A stretch of DNA of 64,000 nucleotides from Caryophanales bacterium (lineage in GTDB: Bacteria; Bacillota; Bacilli; Exiguobacteriales; Exiguobacteriaceae): positions 558,001 to 622,000 of the forward strand of contig CABJAC010000001.1 of assembly GCA_902363455.1 (NCBI GenBank). The letters run 5' to 3'. Below the pieces are notes generated by a model. That model was not told the DNA's origin. It worked only from the letters and a program-made list of their open reading frames with translations, and made no database searches. Position numbers and translations under genes: made by a program. This document shows positions 24,724 to 34,598 of the stretch, piece by piece. Numbering within the stretch: the stretch's first letter is position 1; each line of letters opens with the position of its first letter.

Positions 24724-26034
24724 ATGTCTACGAAACATGAACAGATCATCCGGCACATTGAGGATCTCGATGTGGGCGCCAAAATATCCGTCCGGCAAAT
24801 CGCAAAGGATTTAACGGTATCCGAAGGTACGGCATATCGTGCCATTAAAGAAGCAGAGAATCTTGGGTTCGTCTCGACCATTGAACGTGTCGGAACGATT
24901 CGGATTAAAAAAAAGCAAAAAGAGAATATTGAAAAACTGACATTTGCAGAAGTCGTCAATATCGTCGATGGACAGGTGCTTGGAGGACGAGACGGACTTC
25001 ACAAAACACTGACGAAATTCGTGATCGGAGCAATGAAGCTTGAGGCCATGATGCGGTATATCGATGTCGACAGTCTTGTGATCATCGGGAACCGGGAAAA
25101 AGCACATGAACTGGTTTTGGATGCTGGAGCAGCAGTCCTGATTACAGGTGGTTTTGATACAACGGAGGATGCGAAACGTTTGGCGGACGAAATGGAATTA
25201 CCTATCATTTCGACGTCGTATGATACGTTTACTGTCGCGACGATGATCAACCGGGCTATTTACGACCGATTGATCAAAAAAGAAATCTTACTTGTTTCCG
25301 ACATCTTAATTCCATTGCATGATACGTTTTATCTGCAAACGAATGACCCGATTTCGAGATGGCACGAACTGAACGAACAGACGAAACATAATCGTTATCC
25401 GGTCATTGACGAACAGATGAAGGTCGTCGGCGTCGTGACGGCGAAGGATATCATTGACCGTCCGCATGACTGGCCGGTTGAAAAAGTGATGACCCGACAC
25501 CCGATCACAGTCGGTATTCGGACGAGTGTGACGAATTCCGCCCATCAGATGGTGTGGGAAGGGATTGAGATGTTACCGGTCATTGATCAGTATGGTCGAT
25601 TACTCGGCATCATCAGCCGACAAGATGTGTTGAAAGCTCTTCAGCTTGCCAACCGCCAACCACAAGTCGGTGAAACGTTTGATGATTTGATTACAGGGCA
25701 AATCAAAGCGGGAGAAGATGCGAGAGGGCCTTATTTGTCACTTGAAGTATCACCGCAGATGACGAATTTTATGGGGACAGCTTCGAGCGGAGTGTTGACA
25801 ACTTTACTTGTTGAAGGAGCAACACGGATGTTGCGTCACATGAAAAAAGGTGACTTGGTCATCGAAAATGTCAGTATCTATTTCATTAAACCCGTTCAAA
25901 TCGAAAGTACGATTACGATTCGGGCAAACGTGTTTGATGTCGGTCGGAAATTTGGGAAAGTCGATGTCGAGATGTACCAAGGCACACAAATCGTTGCGAA
26001 GGCGCTCGTGACTTCACAACTAATCGATCGATAA
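24724..26034 (+). CDS. ytoI: YtoI-like HTH / DRTGG / CBS / hotdog protein
   Basis: 436 residues with an unusual four-part layout. An N-terminal winged-helix-like segment (about 5-60, QIAKDLTVSEGTAYRAIKEAENLGFV) is followed by a DRTGG domain (about 75-180), a CBS pair (about 195-315) and a C-terminal hotdog thioesterase-like domain (about 335-430). This matches B. subtilis YtoI, of unknown function. The CBS pair suggests adenine-nucleotide sensing; whether the hotdog part is catalytic is unknown. A TATAAT at 24680-24685 serves as a -10. Its neighbours ytpI and nrnA are conserved in order. Confidence 0.9.
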   Translation: MSTKHEQIIRHIEDLDVGAKISVRQIAKDLTVSEGTAYRAIKEAENLGFVSTIERVGTIRIKKKQKENIEKLTFAEVVNIVDGQVLGGRDGLHKTLTKFVIGAMKLEAMMRYIDVDSLVIIGNREKAHELVLDAGAAVLITGGFDTTEDAKRLADEMELPIISTSYDTFTVATMINRAIYDRLIKKEILLVSDILIPLHDTFYLQTNDPISRWHELNEQTKHNRYPVIDEQMKVVGVVTAKDIIDRPHDWPVEKVMTRHPITVGIRTSVTNSAHQMVWEGIEMLPVIDQYGRLLGIISRQDVLKALQLANRQPQVGETFDDLITGQIKAGEDARGPYLSLEVSPQMTNFMGTASSGVLTTLLVEGATRMLRHMKKGDLVIENVSIYFIKPVQIESTITIRANVFDVGRKFGKVDVEMYQGTQIVAKALVTSQLIDR

Positions 26035-26050
26035 GTTGTTTTCAGAGTAT

Positions 26051-26079
26051 AAAAAAAGACGGTCATGACCGTCTTTTTT
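26051..26079. terminator. Bidirectional terminator ytoI / ytpI
   Basis: Perfect palindrome centred on GACGGTCATGACCGTC with A-run and T-run. Confidence 0.93.
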
Positions 26080-26395
26080 ACGACTGTTCCGTTTGTTCCA
26101 TTTCCCGGACGACATACGGATAGATTTTTTTGTAACGGATGAAACCGGCGATGAATGATGCAACACCGATGATGATGAGAATCGAACACACCACTTTTCC
26201 GATTGTCGTCGTCAATCCGTCACCAGACACGAATTGGTTGACGGCAAACAGAATGACGAACAAGCTGAGCCAAATACTCGCTTGTGTATTAAATAAAAAT
26301 TTCCGGTTCGTACTTTTCGTATGGAACGAGCGCCGCTTAGCGAGCAAATAGCCGCCGAGCGAGACGACGATTAACAGAATAAGAACAAACTGCAT
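26078..26395 (-). CDS. ytpI: YtpI-like small membrane protein
   Basis: 105 residues with three predicted transmembrane segments (about 2-18, 40-58 and 64-86) and a charged cytoplasmic tail. There are no enzymatic motifs. It is assigned from the syntenic position between ytoI and nrnA and from the hydrophobic profile; function unknown. The start follows AAGGAGGTC. Divergent from nrnA across 66 bp. Confidence 0.82.
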   Translation of the reverse strand: MQFVLILLIVVSLGGYLLAKRRSFHTKSTNRKFLFNTQASIWLSLFVILFAVNQFVSGDGLTTTIGKVVCSILIIIGVASFIAGFIRYKKIYPYVVREMEQTEQS

Positions 26396-26461
26396 ACGGA
26401 TGACCTCCTTTTCTTTCTGTATCTGTTTGTATCATATCAATTTTTAGAGGAGCTGTGCACT

Positions 26462-27400
26462 GTGAAAGAACAAATCAGACAATTGATTGAACAAGCCAAG
26501 ACGATTATCATTCATCGGCATGAACGTCCGGATCCAGATGCGCTTGGCAGCCAGTTTGGCCTACAAATCGTTTTACAACAACGTTTTCCGGAAAAAAATA
26601 TCAAGGCAGTCGGTGAGATGGCGACGTCGCTCGCGTTCATGGGAACGCTTGATGCGGTCGAAGCACATGAGTATCAGGACGCATTGGTCATCATTTTAGA
26701 TACAGCGAACGAGGCACGAATCGATGGGGGAGATGCACTAGGCGGCCGGCAGACGATTAAAATCGACCACCATCCGGACGAAGATCCATATGCAGACGTT
26801 CAGCTTGTGGATACAACCGTCAGTTCGACGTCGGAGTTGCTGGTCCATCTGTTAAATGAATGGGGATACGTGATTCCGGAAGCGGCGGCAATTCAGTTCT
26901 ATGCCGGCATTGTCGGTGATACAGGCCGTTTTCAGTTCAGAGGAACAACCAGCCGGACGTTTTCTGTTGCAGCGCAACTGCTTGATACAGGAATTGATAC
27001 AGATTGGCTCTATCGAAACATGTACCAGACAGAGCTGGTCGCTTTACAGTTACAAGGATACGTGTTGCAACATATTCAGTTTACGAAAGCGGGCGTCGGT
27101 TATGTCGTATTGACACAAGATACATTGGCCTCATTCGATGCGACCGTGGAGCAAGCATCTCTTCTCGTCAACAGTTTTGCCGGTTTGAAAGGCTTAAAAG
27201 CTTGGGCGTTATTCCTTGAGACAGACAAGGAAGTCCGTGTCCGCTTGCGTTCGAAAGGACCAATCATCAATGAAGTCGCCAAAGAATTTAATGGTGGTGG
27301 ACATCCGATGGCATCTGGTGCAACGATTAAGAACTTGACAGAGGTGGATGCTGTCATCTCACGTCTAAATGAAGTGGCAGAAGCCTTTACCTTCCAATAA
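26462..27400 (+). CDS. nrnA: NanoRNase / pAp phosphatase NrnA
   Basis: DHH-DHHA1 phosphoesterase of 312 residues. It degrades 2-5 nt RNAs and dephosphorylates pAp, substituting for Orn and CysQ. Motifs: RPDPDALGSQ (motif I), ILDTANEARIDG (II), IDHHPDED (DHH), and C-terminal GGGHPMASGA for substrate binding. It starts with GTG at 26462 after AGAGGAG. Gene order ytoI-ytpI-nrnA-dnaE is that of B. subtilis (ytqI). Confidence 0.95.
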   Translation: MKEQIRQLIEQAKTIIIHRHERPDPDALGSQFGLQIVLQQRFPEKNIKAVGEMATSLAFMGTLDAVEAHEYQDALVIILDTANEARIDGGDALGGRQTIKIDHHPDEDPYADVQLVDTTVSSTSELLVHLLNEWGYVIPEAAAIQFYAGIVGDTGRFQFRGTTSRTFSVAAQLLDTGIDTDWLYRNMYQTELVALQLQGYVLQHIQFTKAGVGYVVLTQDTLASFDATVEQASLLVNSFAGLKGLKAWALFLETDKEVRVRLRSKGPIINEVAKEFNGGGHPMASGATIKNLTEVDAVISRLNEVAEAFTFQ

Positions 27401-27401
27401 A

Positions 27402-27453
27402 AAAAGGCTGCTCGCCATGATCCGGTTGTGGACACGTGGCGGACAGCCTTTTC
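27402..27453. terminator. Terminator after nrnA
   Basis: Interrupted stem: AAGGCTG (27404-27410) with CAGCCTT (27444-27450) and CGCCA (27413-27417) with TGGCG (27437-27441). It has A- and T-rich flanks and could serve both convergent genes. Confidence 0.75.
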
Positions 27454-27457
27454 AGCA

Positions 27458-27652
27458 TCAATGAGTAGACGCCTCTTCTTGCGGGATGAACCAAGTTCCC
27501 CGTTCTGTATGATCTTCAATGACGTTCAATTCAAGTTCTTTGACGGACTTACGAATTTTTTCAGCGATTTCTTCAGTCTCGGTAAAGGCGGTTACACCTA
27601 GTTTTAGTTGTTCCACTTTTTCACGAGCGATTTGGCTACGATTTAAAATCAT
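27458..27652 (-). CDS. Small conserved-looking protein of unknown function
   Basis: 64 residues from the ATG at 27652, preceded at good distance by GGAAGGAGAG; the frame extends ten codons further but that part contains the ribosome site. Largely helical and charged (REKVEQLKLGVTAFTETEEIAEKIRKSVKELELNVIED), with no Cys and no membrane segment. I do not recognise a family with certainty. It sits convergent with nrnA and divergent from dnaE. Confidence 0.65.
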   Translation of the reverse strand: MILNRSQIAREKVEQLKLGVTAFTETEEIAEKIRKSVKELELNVIEDHTERGTWFIPQEEASTH

Positions 27653-27810
27653 GGCAAACTCTCCTTCCGTGCAAGTCATGATGTTCTCTTTTTATTGTAG
27701 CGAAAAAGAAGAAGGTTGGCGAGACTCAGAAGCAGGTAGTTATGAAACTTCTGAAAACGTTCTGATTTTTTCGGATAGATAGATGACAAAGTAAGGATGG
27801 AGGAAGAGAC

Positions 27811-30800
27811 ATGATCCAATTAAATGTCCGTACGGCTTACAGTCCTTTGCAAAGTACGATTCGGATGGATTGTTATTTGGATGAGGTGAAACGGCGTGGT
27901 CTTTCAGCAGCCGCGATTTGCGAAACGTCTTTGACGGGTGTTCCGGCATTTGTTTCAGGGTGCAGGCAACGCGGACTGATTCCCATCGTCGGATTAGAAC
28001 AAAATTTCGAAACAGAGGAACTGGCGGTATTGTGGTATGCCAAAACAAGCCGGGGATTAAAGGCACTTTACCGGATAGCCAGTCAAATGCCTGTCGAGGA
28101 TTACTCGGATTTGATTGCTGTCTTGGAACCGAAAAGACAAGCTCCGGAAGATGAGGCAAGACTTCGCCGTCTCGTAGCGCAGTGGATGGGATTGGCGGAA
28201 CAAGCCTCCATTTTTCTCGGGGTTAAAGCAGTCCGATCGACTGTCGAACGGGACAGCCGCGAACAATACCGGCAAGCAGCGCAGGCTTTAGGCATTGAAA
28301 CGATCCCGGTGGATCCTGTCCGTTATCTGCTTCGCGAGGAAGCAGACGCTTTTCAAGCCTTGCGGGCCATTGAGGAAGGAACAACCTTTTCGGAACAACG
28401 GGTCAGTCGGACAGCCTATTTAAAGTCGACCGAAGAATTACGCGAACAATTCACGGAGCGTGAGCTTCATGTGACTCAAAAATGGGTGGAATCTCAGCAA
28501 GAACTGAACTTACCTTTTCAATCACGGGCTTTGCCGCAAGTGACGACAGATTCAAACCGTACGTTACAGACGATGGCACATGACGGTTTACTCGCGCAGG
28601 GGCACAGCGATGTACAGGCAACCGAACGATTAAAGTATGAGCTTGAGATTATTGAAAAAACAGGATTTGCCGACTACTTTCTGATTGTCGAGGATCTAGT
28701 CCGCCAAGCAAAAGTGAAAGGGATCCGCGTCGGTCCCGGTCGGGGATCGGCTGCCGGTTCTTTGGTCAGTTATGCACTCGGAATCACGACTGTAGACCCG
28801 ATGAAATATGGTCTGTTATTTGAACGTTTTTTAAATCCCGAACGGATTTCAATGCCGGATATTGATATCGACATCGAAGACGAACGACGGGAAGAAGTCC
28901 TTGAGTATTTAGTGGAACGGTACGGGAAACAACACGTCGGTCAGATTGGAACGCTTTCAACACTTGGAGCTAAAGCAGCTCTTCGTGATGTCGCACGGGT
29001 ATTGGAGTTTTCTAAAGATGAAACGGATGCCGCGGCAAAACAGCTGGGGAAAGTGACGACGTTACAAGGACTTGAAAAACAGGCATCGATCTATCGTTGG
29101 TTTTCTGGTAGTGAAAAGCGGCGGCAATTGTTACAGCTGGCCCAAGCGATTGAGGGATTACCGAGACAACGTTCGATTCATGCGGCCGGAGTCATTATCG
29201 GATCAGATGAATTAATCGAGACGACACCCGTTGATCTGAACGCGAGCGGACGTTTCGTTACGCAATATTTAATGAAGGCAATCGAACAACAAGGTTTGTT
29301 GAAGATTGATTTGTTGGGATTACGCAATTTAACACGTCTTCGGCAGATGGAGCAGTTGATTCAACATACGTATCCTGATTTTTCGGTCGAACAAATTCCG
29401 GAAGAAGACAAAGCGACGTTACGACTGTTTACGAAAGGCGACACGGATCAGATTTTCCAATTTGAATCACCGGGCATGAAGCAGACGTTACGAGAAGTCA
29501 AACCGAATCGATTTGAAGACTTGGTCGCAACCATGTCACTGTTTCGTCCCGGACCGATGAAATTCATCGATCTGTATGCGAAACGAAAAGCCGGTCAACC
29601 GTATCAAATGGTTCATCCGATGTTAGAAGATATCCTGAAGACGACGTACGGCGTCATCGTTTATCAGGAACAAATCATGGAAATCACACGACGGGTAGCA
29701 GGATTCACGTTAGCGCAGGCGGATTTATTGCGGCGGGCGATTTCGAAAAAGAGCAGTCAATCCGTCGAAGCCGAAAAGAAACGTTTTATTGAAGGGGCAC
29801 TGCAAAATGGTTTGGATCTGACGGTTGCCGAGACGTTATATGATCAAATTGAACGGTTCGCCGGATATGGATTTAACCGAAGTCATGCCGTTGCCTATAC
29901 CAAAATCAGTTATGCCTTAGGATACATGAAAGCTCATTATCCACAGATTTTTTCGTTGGTATCGATTGATCAGCCGGAGCGTCTCGTCCGGACGATGCGG
30001 GAAAAACGATTACCGGTTTTCCCGCCGGATATCTGGCTGTCGGATTACCGTTCGACGTTGGAAGGGAAGGGAATCCGTTTAGGGATTCATACACTCCGCG
30101 GCATTACGGAAAAAGATTTTCAAAGATTACGAGAAGTAGCCAAATCCGCGCAGTCGATCACGCAGGTCCTGTCAGCGGTCGGTTGGGGGAAAAAAGAGCG
30201 GACGAAAATCGAACTTTTACTGTACAGCGGCGCTTTTGACCGTTCGACGCATGGAGACCGGGCGCTTGCGGAACAGGAAGTCCTTGATTATTTCACACTA
30301 GCGTCGAATACGTTGCTGCCTGACGAGCTAGCGAGCCTTGGGCGGAGAAAGACGGTTGCCAAGACAAACCGGACAGCGACGGATTGGGCACGTCTCGAGC
30401 GGGAGTCGCTCGGTTTTTGGTTGACGTATTCACCACTGATGACAGCGATGAAGCCTTCTGTTGAGACGACTTATTTTCAAACGATTTCTGTAGACGGAAA
30501 ACAAACTCATTATTTGGTCTGTTATATCGAACAGATTCGTGAATTTAAGACAAAACGTGCACAGACAATGGCAGTCATTCAAGCTGTCGACGGTTATTCG
30601 ACAGAAGAGGTAGTGATCTTCCCCCAACAGTATGCGGCGTTTAAAAGATCATTGTATGTCGGAAACGTACTGTTGATTGAAGTGAAGGTGCAGGAACGTG
30701 AAAATGAACGTCAATTTGTTTTGGAACGGTTGCGTCCTTTGGGACAGGATGTGCTGTTCGTCAAATTGCCCTCTAAGAATGATTTAGCTGATCTCGAACG

Positions 30801-30978
30801 AATGCTTGAAACGGTGCCAGGAGACATTCCGGTTGTCGTTCGTTATGCGGACACGAACGAAACAAAATCACTTCCGGGTATATACGCCATTCAACAAGAA
30901 GAAGAATTGTTGGCGCAACTCCGGATTCGCTTCGGTGAGAGAAATATCATTCTCAAAAATGTGCCGCGTTCGAACTAG
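27811..30978 (+). CDS. dnaE: DNA polymerase III alpha subunit DnaE
   Basis: Second replicative polymerase of Firmicutes; extends RNA primers on the lagging strand. 1055 residues, shorter than B. subtilis DnaE (about 1115). Catalytic aspartates are visible in PDIDIDIED (D350, D352) and in KIDLLG (D500), and the dNTP-binding GPGRGSAAGSLVSYALGIT is intact. A C-terminal helix-hairpin-helix region and OB fold (EQIREFKTKRAQTMAVIQAVDG) follow. The N-terminal PHP domain has lost its metal ligands (LNVRTAYS where active domains have LHxHSxYS). The ATG follows GGATGGAGGAAG. Confidence 0.96.
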   Translation: MIQLNVRTAYSPLQSTIRMDCYLDEVKRRGLSAAAICETSLTGVPAFVSGCRQRGLIPIVGLEQNFETEELAVLWYAKTSRGLKALYRIASQMPVEDYSDLIAVLEPKRQAPEDEARLRRLVAQWMGLAEQASIFLGVKAVRSTVERDSREQYRQAAQALGIETIPVDPVRYLLREEADAFQALRAIEEGTTFSEQRVSRTAYLKSTEELREQFTERELHVTQKWVESQQELNLPFQSRALPQVTTDSNRTLQTMAHDGLLAQGHSDVQATERLKYELEIIEKTGFADYFLIVEDLVRQAKVKGIRVGPGRGSAAGSLVSYALGITTVDPMKYGLLFERFLNPERISMPDIDIDIEDERREEVLEYLVERYGKQHVGQIGTLSTLGAKAALRDVARVLEFSKDETDAAAKQLGKVTTLQGLEKQASIYRWFSGSEKRRQLLQLAQAIEGLPRQRSIHAAGVIIGSDELIETTPVDLNASGRFVTQYLMKAIEQQGLLKIDLLGLRNLTRLRQMEQLIQHTYPDFSVEQIPEEDKATLRLFTKGDTDQIFQFESPGMKQTLREVKPNRFEDLVATMSLFRPGPMKFIDLYAKRKAGQPYQMVHPMLEDILKTTYGVIVYQEQIMEITRRVAGFTLAQADLLRRAISKKSSQSVEAEKKRFIEGALQNGLDLTVAETLYDQIERFAGYGFNRSHAVAYTKISYALGYMKAHYPQIFSLVSIDQPERLVRTMREKRLPVFPPDIWLSDYRSTLEGKGIRLGIHTLRGITEKDFQRLREVAKSAQSITQVLSAVGWGKKERTKIELLLYSGAFDRSTHGDRALAEQEVLDYFTLASNTLLPDELASLGRRKTVAKTNRTATDWARLERESLGFWLTYSPLMTAMKPSVETTYFQTISVDGKQTHYLVCYIEQIREFKTKRAQTMAVIQAVDGYSTEEVVIFPQQYAAFKRSLYVGNVLLIEVKVQERENERQFVLERLRPLGQDVLFVKLPSKNDLADLERMLETVPGDIPVVVRYADTNETKSLPGIYAIQQEEELLAQLRIRFGERNIILKNVPRSN

Positions 30979-30995
30979 TAGTAGGTAATAAGATT

Positions 30996-31004
30996 TGTTA
31001 TAAT
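30996..31004 (+). promoter_or_regulatory. Extended -10 promoter before the GntR regulator
   Basis: TGTTATAAT is a perfect TGn-TATAAT extended -10 (hexamer 30999-31004); no good -35 is seen. Start expected near 31011. Confidence 0.65.
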
Positions 31005-31012
31005 AAGGGGTA

Positions 31013-31027
31013 ATTGGTCTGACCAAT
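31013..31027. promoter_or_regulatory. FadR-like operator
   Basis: Perfect palindrome ATTGGTCTGACCAAT at the predicted transcription start. Its core TGGTCTGACCA is the core of the E. coli FadR site (ANCTGGTCNGACCNGNT) and fits the FadR-subfamily pattern TGGTNNNACCA. The adjacent gene codes a FadR-type GntR regulator, so autoregulation is the simplest reading. Confidence 0.75.
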
Positions 31028-31079
31028 GACCGCCGGAATCAGGAAGTGACGCATGCGTCAGGAAGGTGGTGCTGTACAC

Positions 31080-31598
31080 ATGGAAAAGAAGCGGAATGCT
31101 TTTGAAATGAATATTTCAGCAATCAAAACGATGATTGAACAGGATGGTTTTGTTCCGGGAGACCGGATCCCGTCAGAGCGTGAATTGGCGGAACGGTTGT
31201 CAATCAGCCGTCCGTCTGTTCGGGAAGCTTTGCGAACGCTCGCATATCTCGGAATTATCGAGACGCGGCACGGTGGCGGCAGTTTTCTGTTGAACCGGGA
31301 TGACCATACCTACATTCAAATCATCGCACAATTTTTAGTGACCGGCGATTCAAAATTTGAGGACTTGGCCGCGACACTCCGGCTGCTTGAACAATCAGCC
31401 TTTGTTCAGTTGAAGGATCGTTCTGTTCTTGAAGTACACATCGATTCTGACCCTGCTTTTCGTGAAGCATTGATCAGTACAGTGGACAACGATTTGTTTG
31501 AACGGATCTGGCGGCAAGTGAACGCTTTTTATCAAAGTTTTGGTCAAGGGGAGCTCTATACGCGAGCGGAACGGGAAGAATTTCTGACACGCTCGTAG
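31080..31598 (+). CDS. GntR-family (FadR-type) regulator upstream of accDA
   Basis: 172 residues from the ATG at 31080 (ribosome site GGAAGGTGG); the nine codons upstream in frame are leader. The N-terminal winged helix reads PSERELAERLSISRPSVREALRTLAYLGIIETRHGGGSF (about 31-69), typical of the FadR subfamily. The C-terminal all-helical part is about 90 residues, shorter than a full FCD domain (about 150), so ligand binding may be reduced. It lies 20 nt upstream of accD on the same strand, with a FadR-like palindrome in its own promoter. A role in acetyl-CoA carboxylase or central-carbon control is inferred from context. Ligand unknown. Confidence 0.85.
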   Translation: MEKKRNAFEMNISAIKTMIEQDGFVPGDRIPSERELAERLSISRPSVREALRTLAYLGIIETRHGGGSFLLNRDDHTYIQIIAQFLVTGDSKFEDLAATLRLLEQSAFVQLKDRSVLEVHIDSDPAFREALISTVDNDLFERIWRQVNAFYQSFGQGELYTRAEREEFLTRS

Positions 31599-31618
31599 GA
31601 CCACAAGGGGGAACTAAC

Positions 31619-32479
31619 GTGCAAGCATTTTTTCGAAAACCTAAAAAATTTGTTACTTTGACATCAAAAGAACAACGGGTTGATGTACCGGTTGGATTAA
31701 TGACAAAATGTCCGAAGTGCAAACTCATCCAATATACGAAACAACTTGAAGCCAATCTGAAAGTCTGTACGTGCGGCTACCATCATCCGTTGACAGCAAA
31801 CGAACGGTTTGAACAGCTGTTTGATACTGGAACGATTACCTATTTTGATCTGCCGGCTGTAAAGGCAGATCCGCTCAATTTTCAAGATTATCCGGAAAAG
31901 TTACAAGGTGATCAACAGCGGACAGGATTGGAAGAAGCGATTGTTTGTGGTGTCGGACAAGTAAACGGTCATCCGCTGGTCGCTTGCGTCATGGATGCCC
32001 GTTTTCGAATGGGATCCATGGGTGCAGCAGTCGGCGCGGCGATTGCGGAAGCGATTCGCTACGCGACAAAAGAACGATTGCCAGTCACTATTTTTTCGGC
32101 ATCCGGCGGAGCACGGATGCAAGAGGGAATGGTCAGCTTGATGCAGATGGCCAAATCAAGTCTGTTCTTAAAACAACATTCAGATGCCGGACTGTTGTAC
32201 ATTTCGTGCATGACCCATCCGACGACAGGCGGAGTATCTGCCAGTTTTGCGATGCTCGGTGACTTTAATATCGCAGAACCAGGAGCCCTGATTGGTTTTG
32301 CCGGTCGCCGGATCATCGAACAAACGATTCGGGAAAAACTACCGGAAGATTTCCAAACATCAGAGTTCTTATTGCAGGCAGGTCAACTCGATGATGTCGT
32401 ATCGCGACACGAATTGAAAACCTACTACACACGTATTCTGACGATGCATTCGGAGGGAACCAATCATGCAACCATTTGA
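31619..32479 (+). CDS. accD: Acetyl-CoA carboxylase carboxyltransferase subunit beta
   Basis: Beta half of the carboxyltransferase that makes malonyl-CoA for fatty-acid synthesis; works with AccA. 286 residues; crotonase-like fold with [17 protein letters not shown] and [16 protein letters not shown]. It begins with GTG at 31619 after AAGGGGGAAC. The N-terminal zinc ribbon has C31-x2-C34 but then C50-T-C52, a CxC knuckle where AccD normally has CxxC. It overlaps accA by 14 nt, implying coupled translation of the two subunits. Confidence 0.97.
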   Translation: MQAFFRKPKKFVTLTSKEQRVDVPVGLMTKCPKCKLIQYTKQLEANLKVCTCGYHHPLTANERFEQLFDTGTITYFDLPAVKADPLNFQDYPEKLQGDQQRTGLEEAIVCGVGQVNGHPLVACVMDARFRMGSMGAAVGAAIAEAIRYATKERLPVTIFSASGGARMQEGMVSLMQMAKSSLFLKQHSDAGLLYISCMTHPTTGGVSASFAMLGDFNIAEPGALIGFAGRRIIEQTIREKLPEDFQTSEFLLQAGQLDDVVSRHELKTYYTRILTMHSEGTNHATI

Positions 32480-33401
32480 TCAACCAGTAATCGCATTACG
32501 CGAAAAGATATTAGAACTTCACGATATGGCGGAAACACAAGGTCTCGATTTCAAAGAAGAATTAAATTTATTGGAAGAACGGCTTCGTCGGTTAGAACTT
32601 GATATTTATGGGAATATGAAAGCGTGGAATCGTGTCCAGTTAGCGCGTCATCCAGAACGTCCGACGACACTCGATTATGTGCGACTGATGTGCGACGACT
32701 TCATTGAATTACACGGAGACCGGCACGGGTATGATGACGCCGCGATCGTCGGTGGGATTGCCATGCTGAACGGTCAAGCCGTGACGATCATTGGTCATCA
32801 ACGCGGAAAAGACACCAAAGAAAATATCCGCCGGAATTTCGGAATGCCACATCCGGAAGGATACCGAAAAGCCTTGCGTTTAATGGAACAAGCCGTTAAA
32901 TTCAATCGTCCAATTATCACGTTCATCGATACGAAAGGTGCTTATCCGGGACGGGCGGCTGAAGAGCGGGGACAAAGCGAAGCCATCGCAAAAAACTTGT
33001 TCGAAATGGCAGGGATGCCGGTTCCGATCATCTCGATTGTTATCGGCGAAGGAGGTTCAGGCGGTGCGCTCGGCATCGGTGTCTGTGACCAATTGCTGAT
33101 GCTTGAAAACTCGACCTATTCGGTCATCTCACCGGAAGGCGCTGCTGCTCTTCTTTGGAAAGATGCCAGTCTTGCTGAAAAGGCAGCAGAATCGATGCAA
33201 ATCACGGCACCGGATTTATTGCGGCTTGGAATTGCGGATGGAATCATCTCGGAAGTCATTGGGGGGGCGCATTTAGATGTTTCATTACAGGCGGATAAAG
33301 TGAAAACTGTACTAGAACAAAAACTTGCCCAATTAACCCGTTTGACACCAAAACAATTAATCGAGAAGCGCACAGAAAAATATCACCAAATTGGCACATA
33401 A
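32466..33401 (+). CDS. accA: Acetyl-CoA carboxylase carboxyltransferase subunit alpha
   Basis: Alpha half of carboxyltransferase, 311 residues. The N-terminal helical region (about 1-70) is followed by the crotonase fold with [19 protein letters not shown] and the glycine-rich oxyanion segment [15 protein letters not shown]. The start ATG at 32466 lies inside the 3' end of accD with its ribosome site GGAGGG also inside accD. The complete holoenzyme also needs accB/accC, which are not in the window. The pfkA gene follows after 147 bp with its own promoter. Confidence 0.98.
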   Translation: MQPFDQPVIALREKILELHDMAETQGLDFKEELNLLEERLRRLELDIYGNMKAWNRVQLARHPERPTTLDYVRLMCDDFIELHGDRHGYDDAAIVGGIAMLNGQAVTIIGHQRGKDTKENIRRNFGMPHPEGYRKALRLMEQAVKFNRPIITFIDTKGAYPGRAAEERGQSEAIAKNLFEMAGMPVPIISIVIGEGGSGGALGIGVCDQLLMLENSTYSVISPEGAAALLWKDASLAEKAAESMQITAPDLLRLGIADGIISEVIGGAHLDVSLQADKVKTVLEQKLAQLTRLTPKQLIEKRTEKYHQIGT

Positions 33402-33489
33402 CCTGCATGTAATCGCTATCATGATTGGCAGTCCTTATTTCGTGAGTGGATGAACAAACTGCTGTTGAAAGTTTATGCAGTCTGCCCTG

Positions 33490-33519
33490 TTGTAAAACAA
33501 CAAAACTACGTGCTATTTT
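33490..33519 (+). promoter_or_regulatory. pfkA promoter
   Basis: TTGTAA (33490-33495), 18-nt spacer, TATTTT (33514-33519); gives a very short leader ending in GGAGAGG. Confidence 0.55.
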
Positions 33520-33521
33520 AG

Positions 33522-34517
<996 letters not shown>

Positions 34518-34598
34518 GGTGTTCGTGTACTCAGTTGATTGGGATCGGCTTGTTGGCAGGTTATTAAACAGCCAAACATTGTAGGAGGTTTATGGAAT

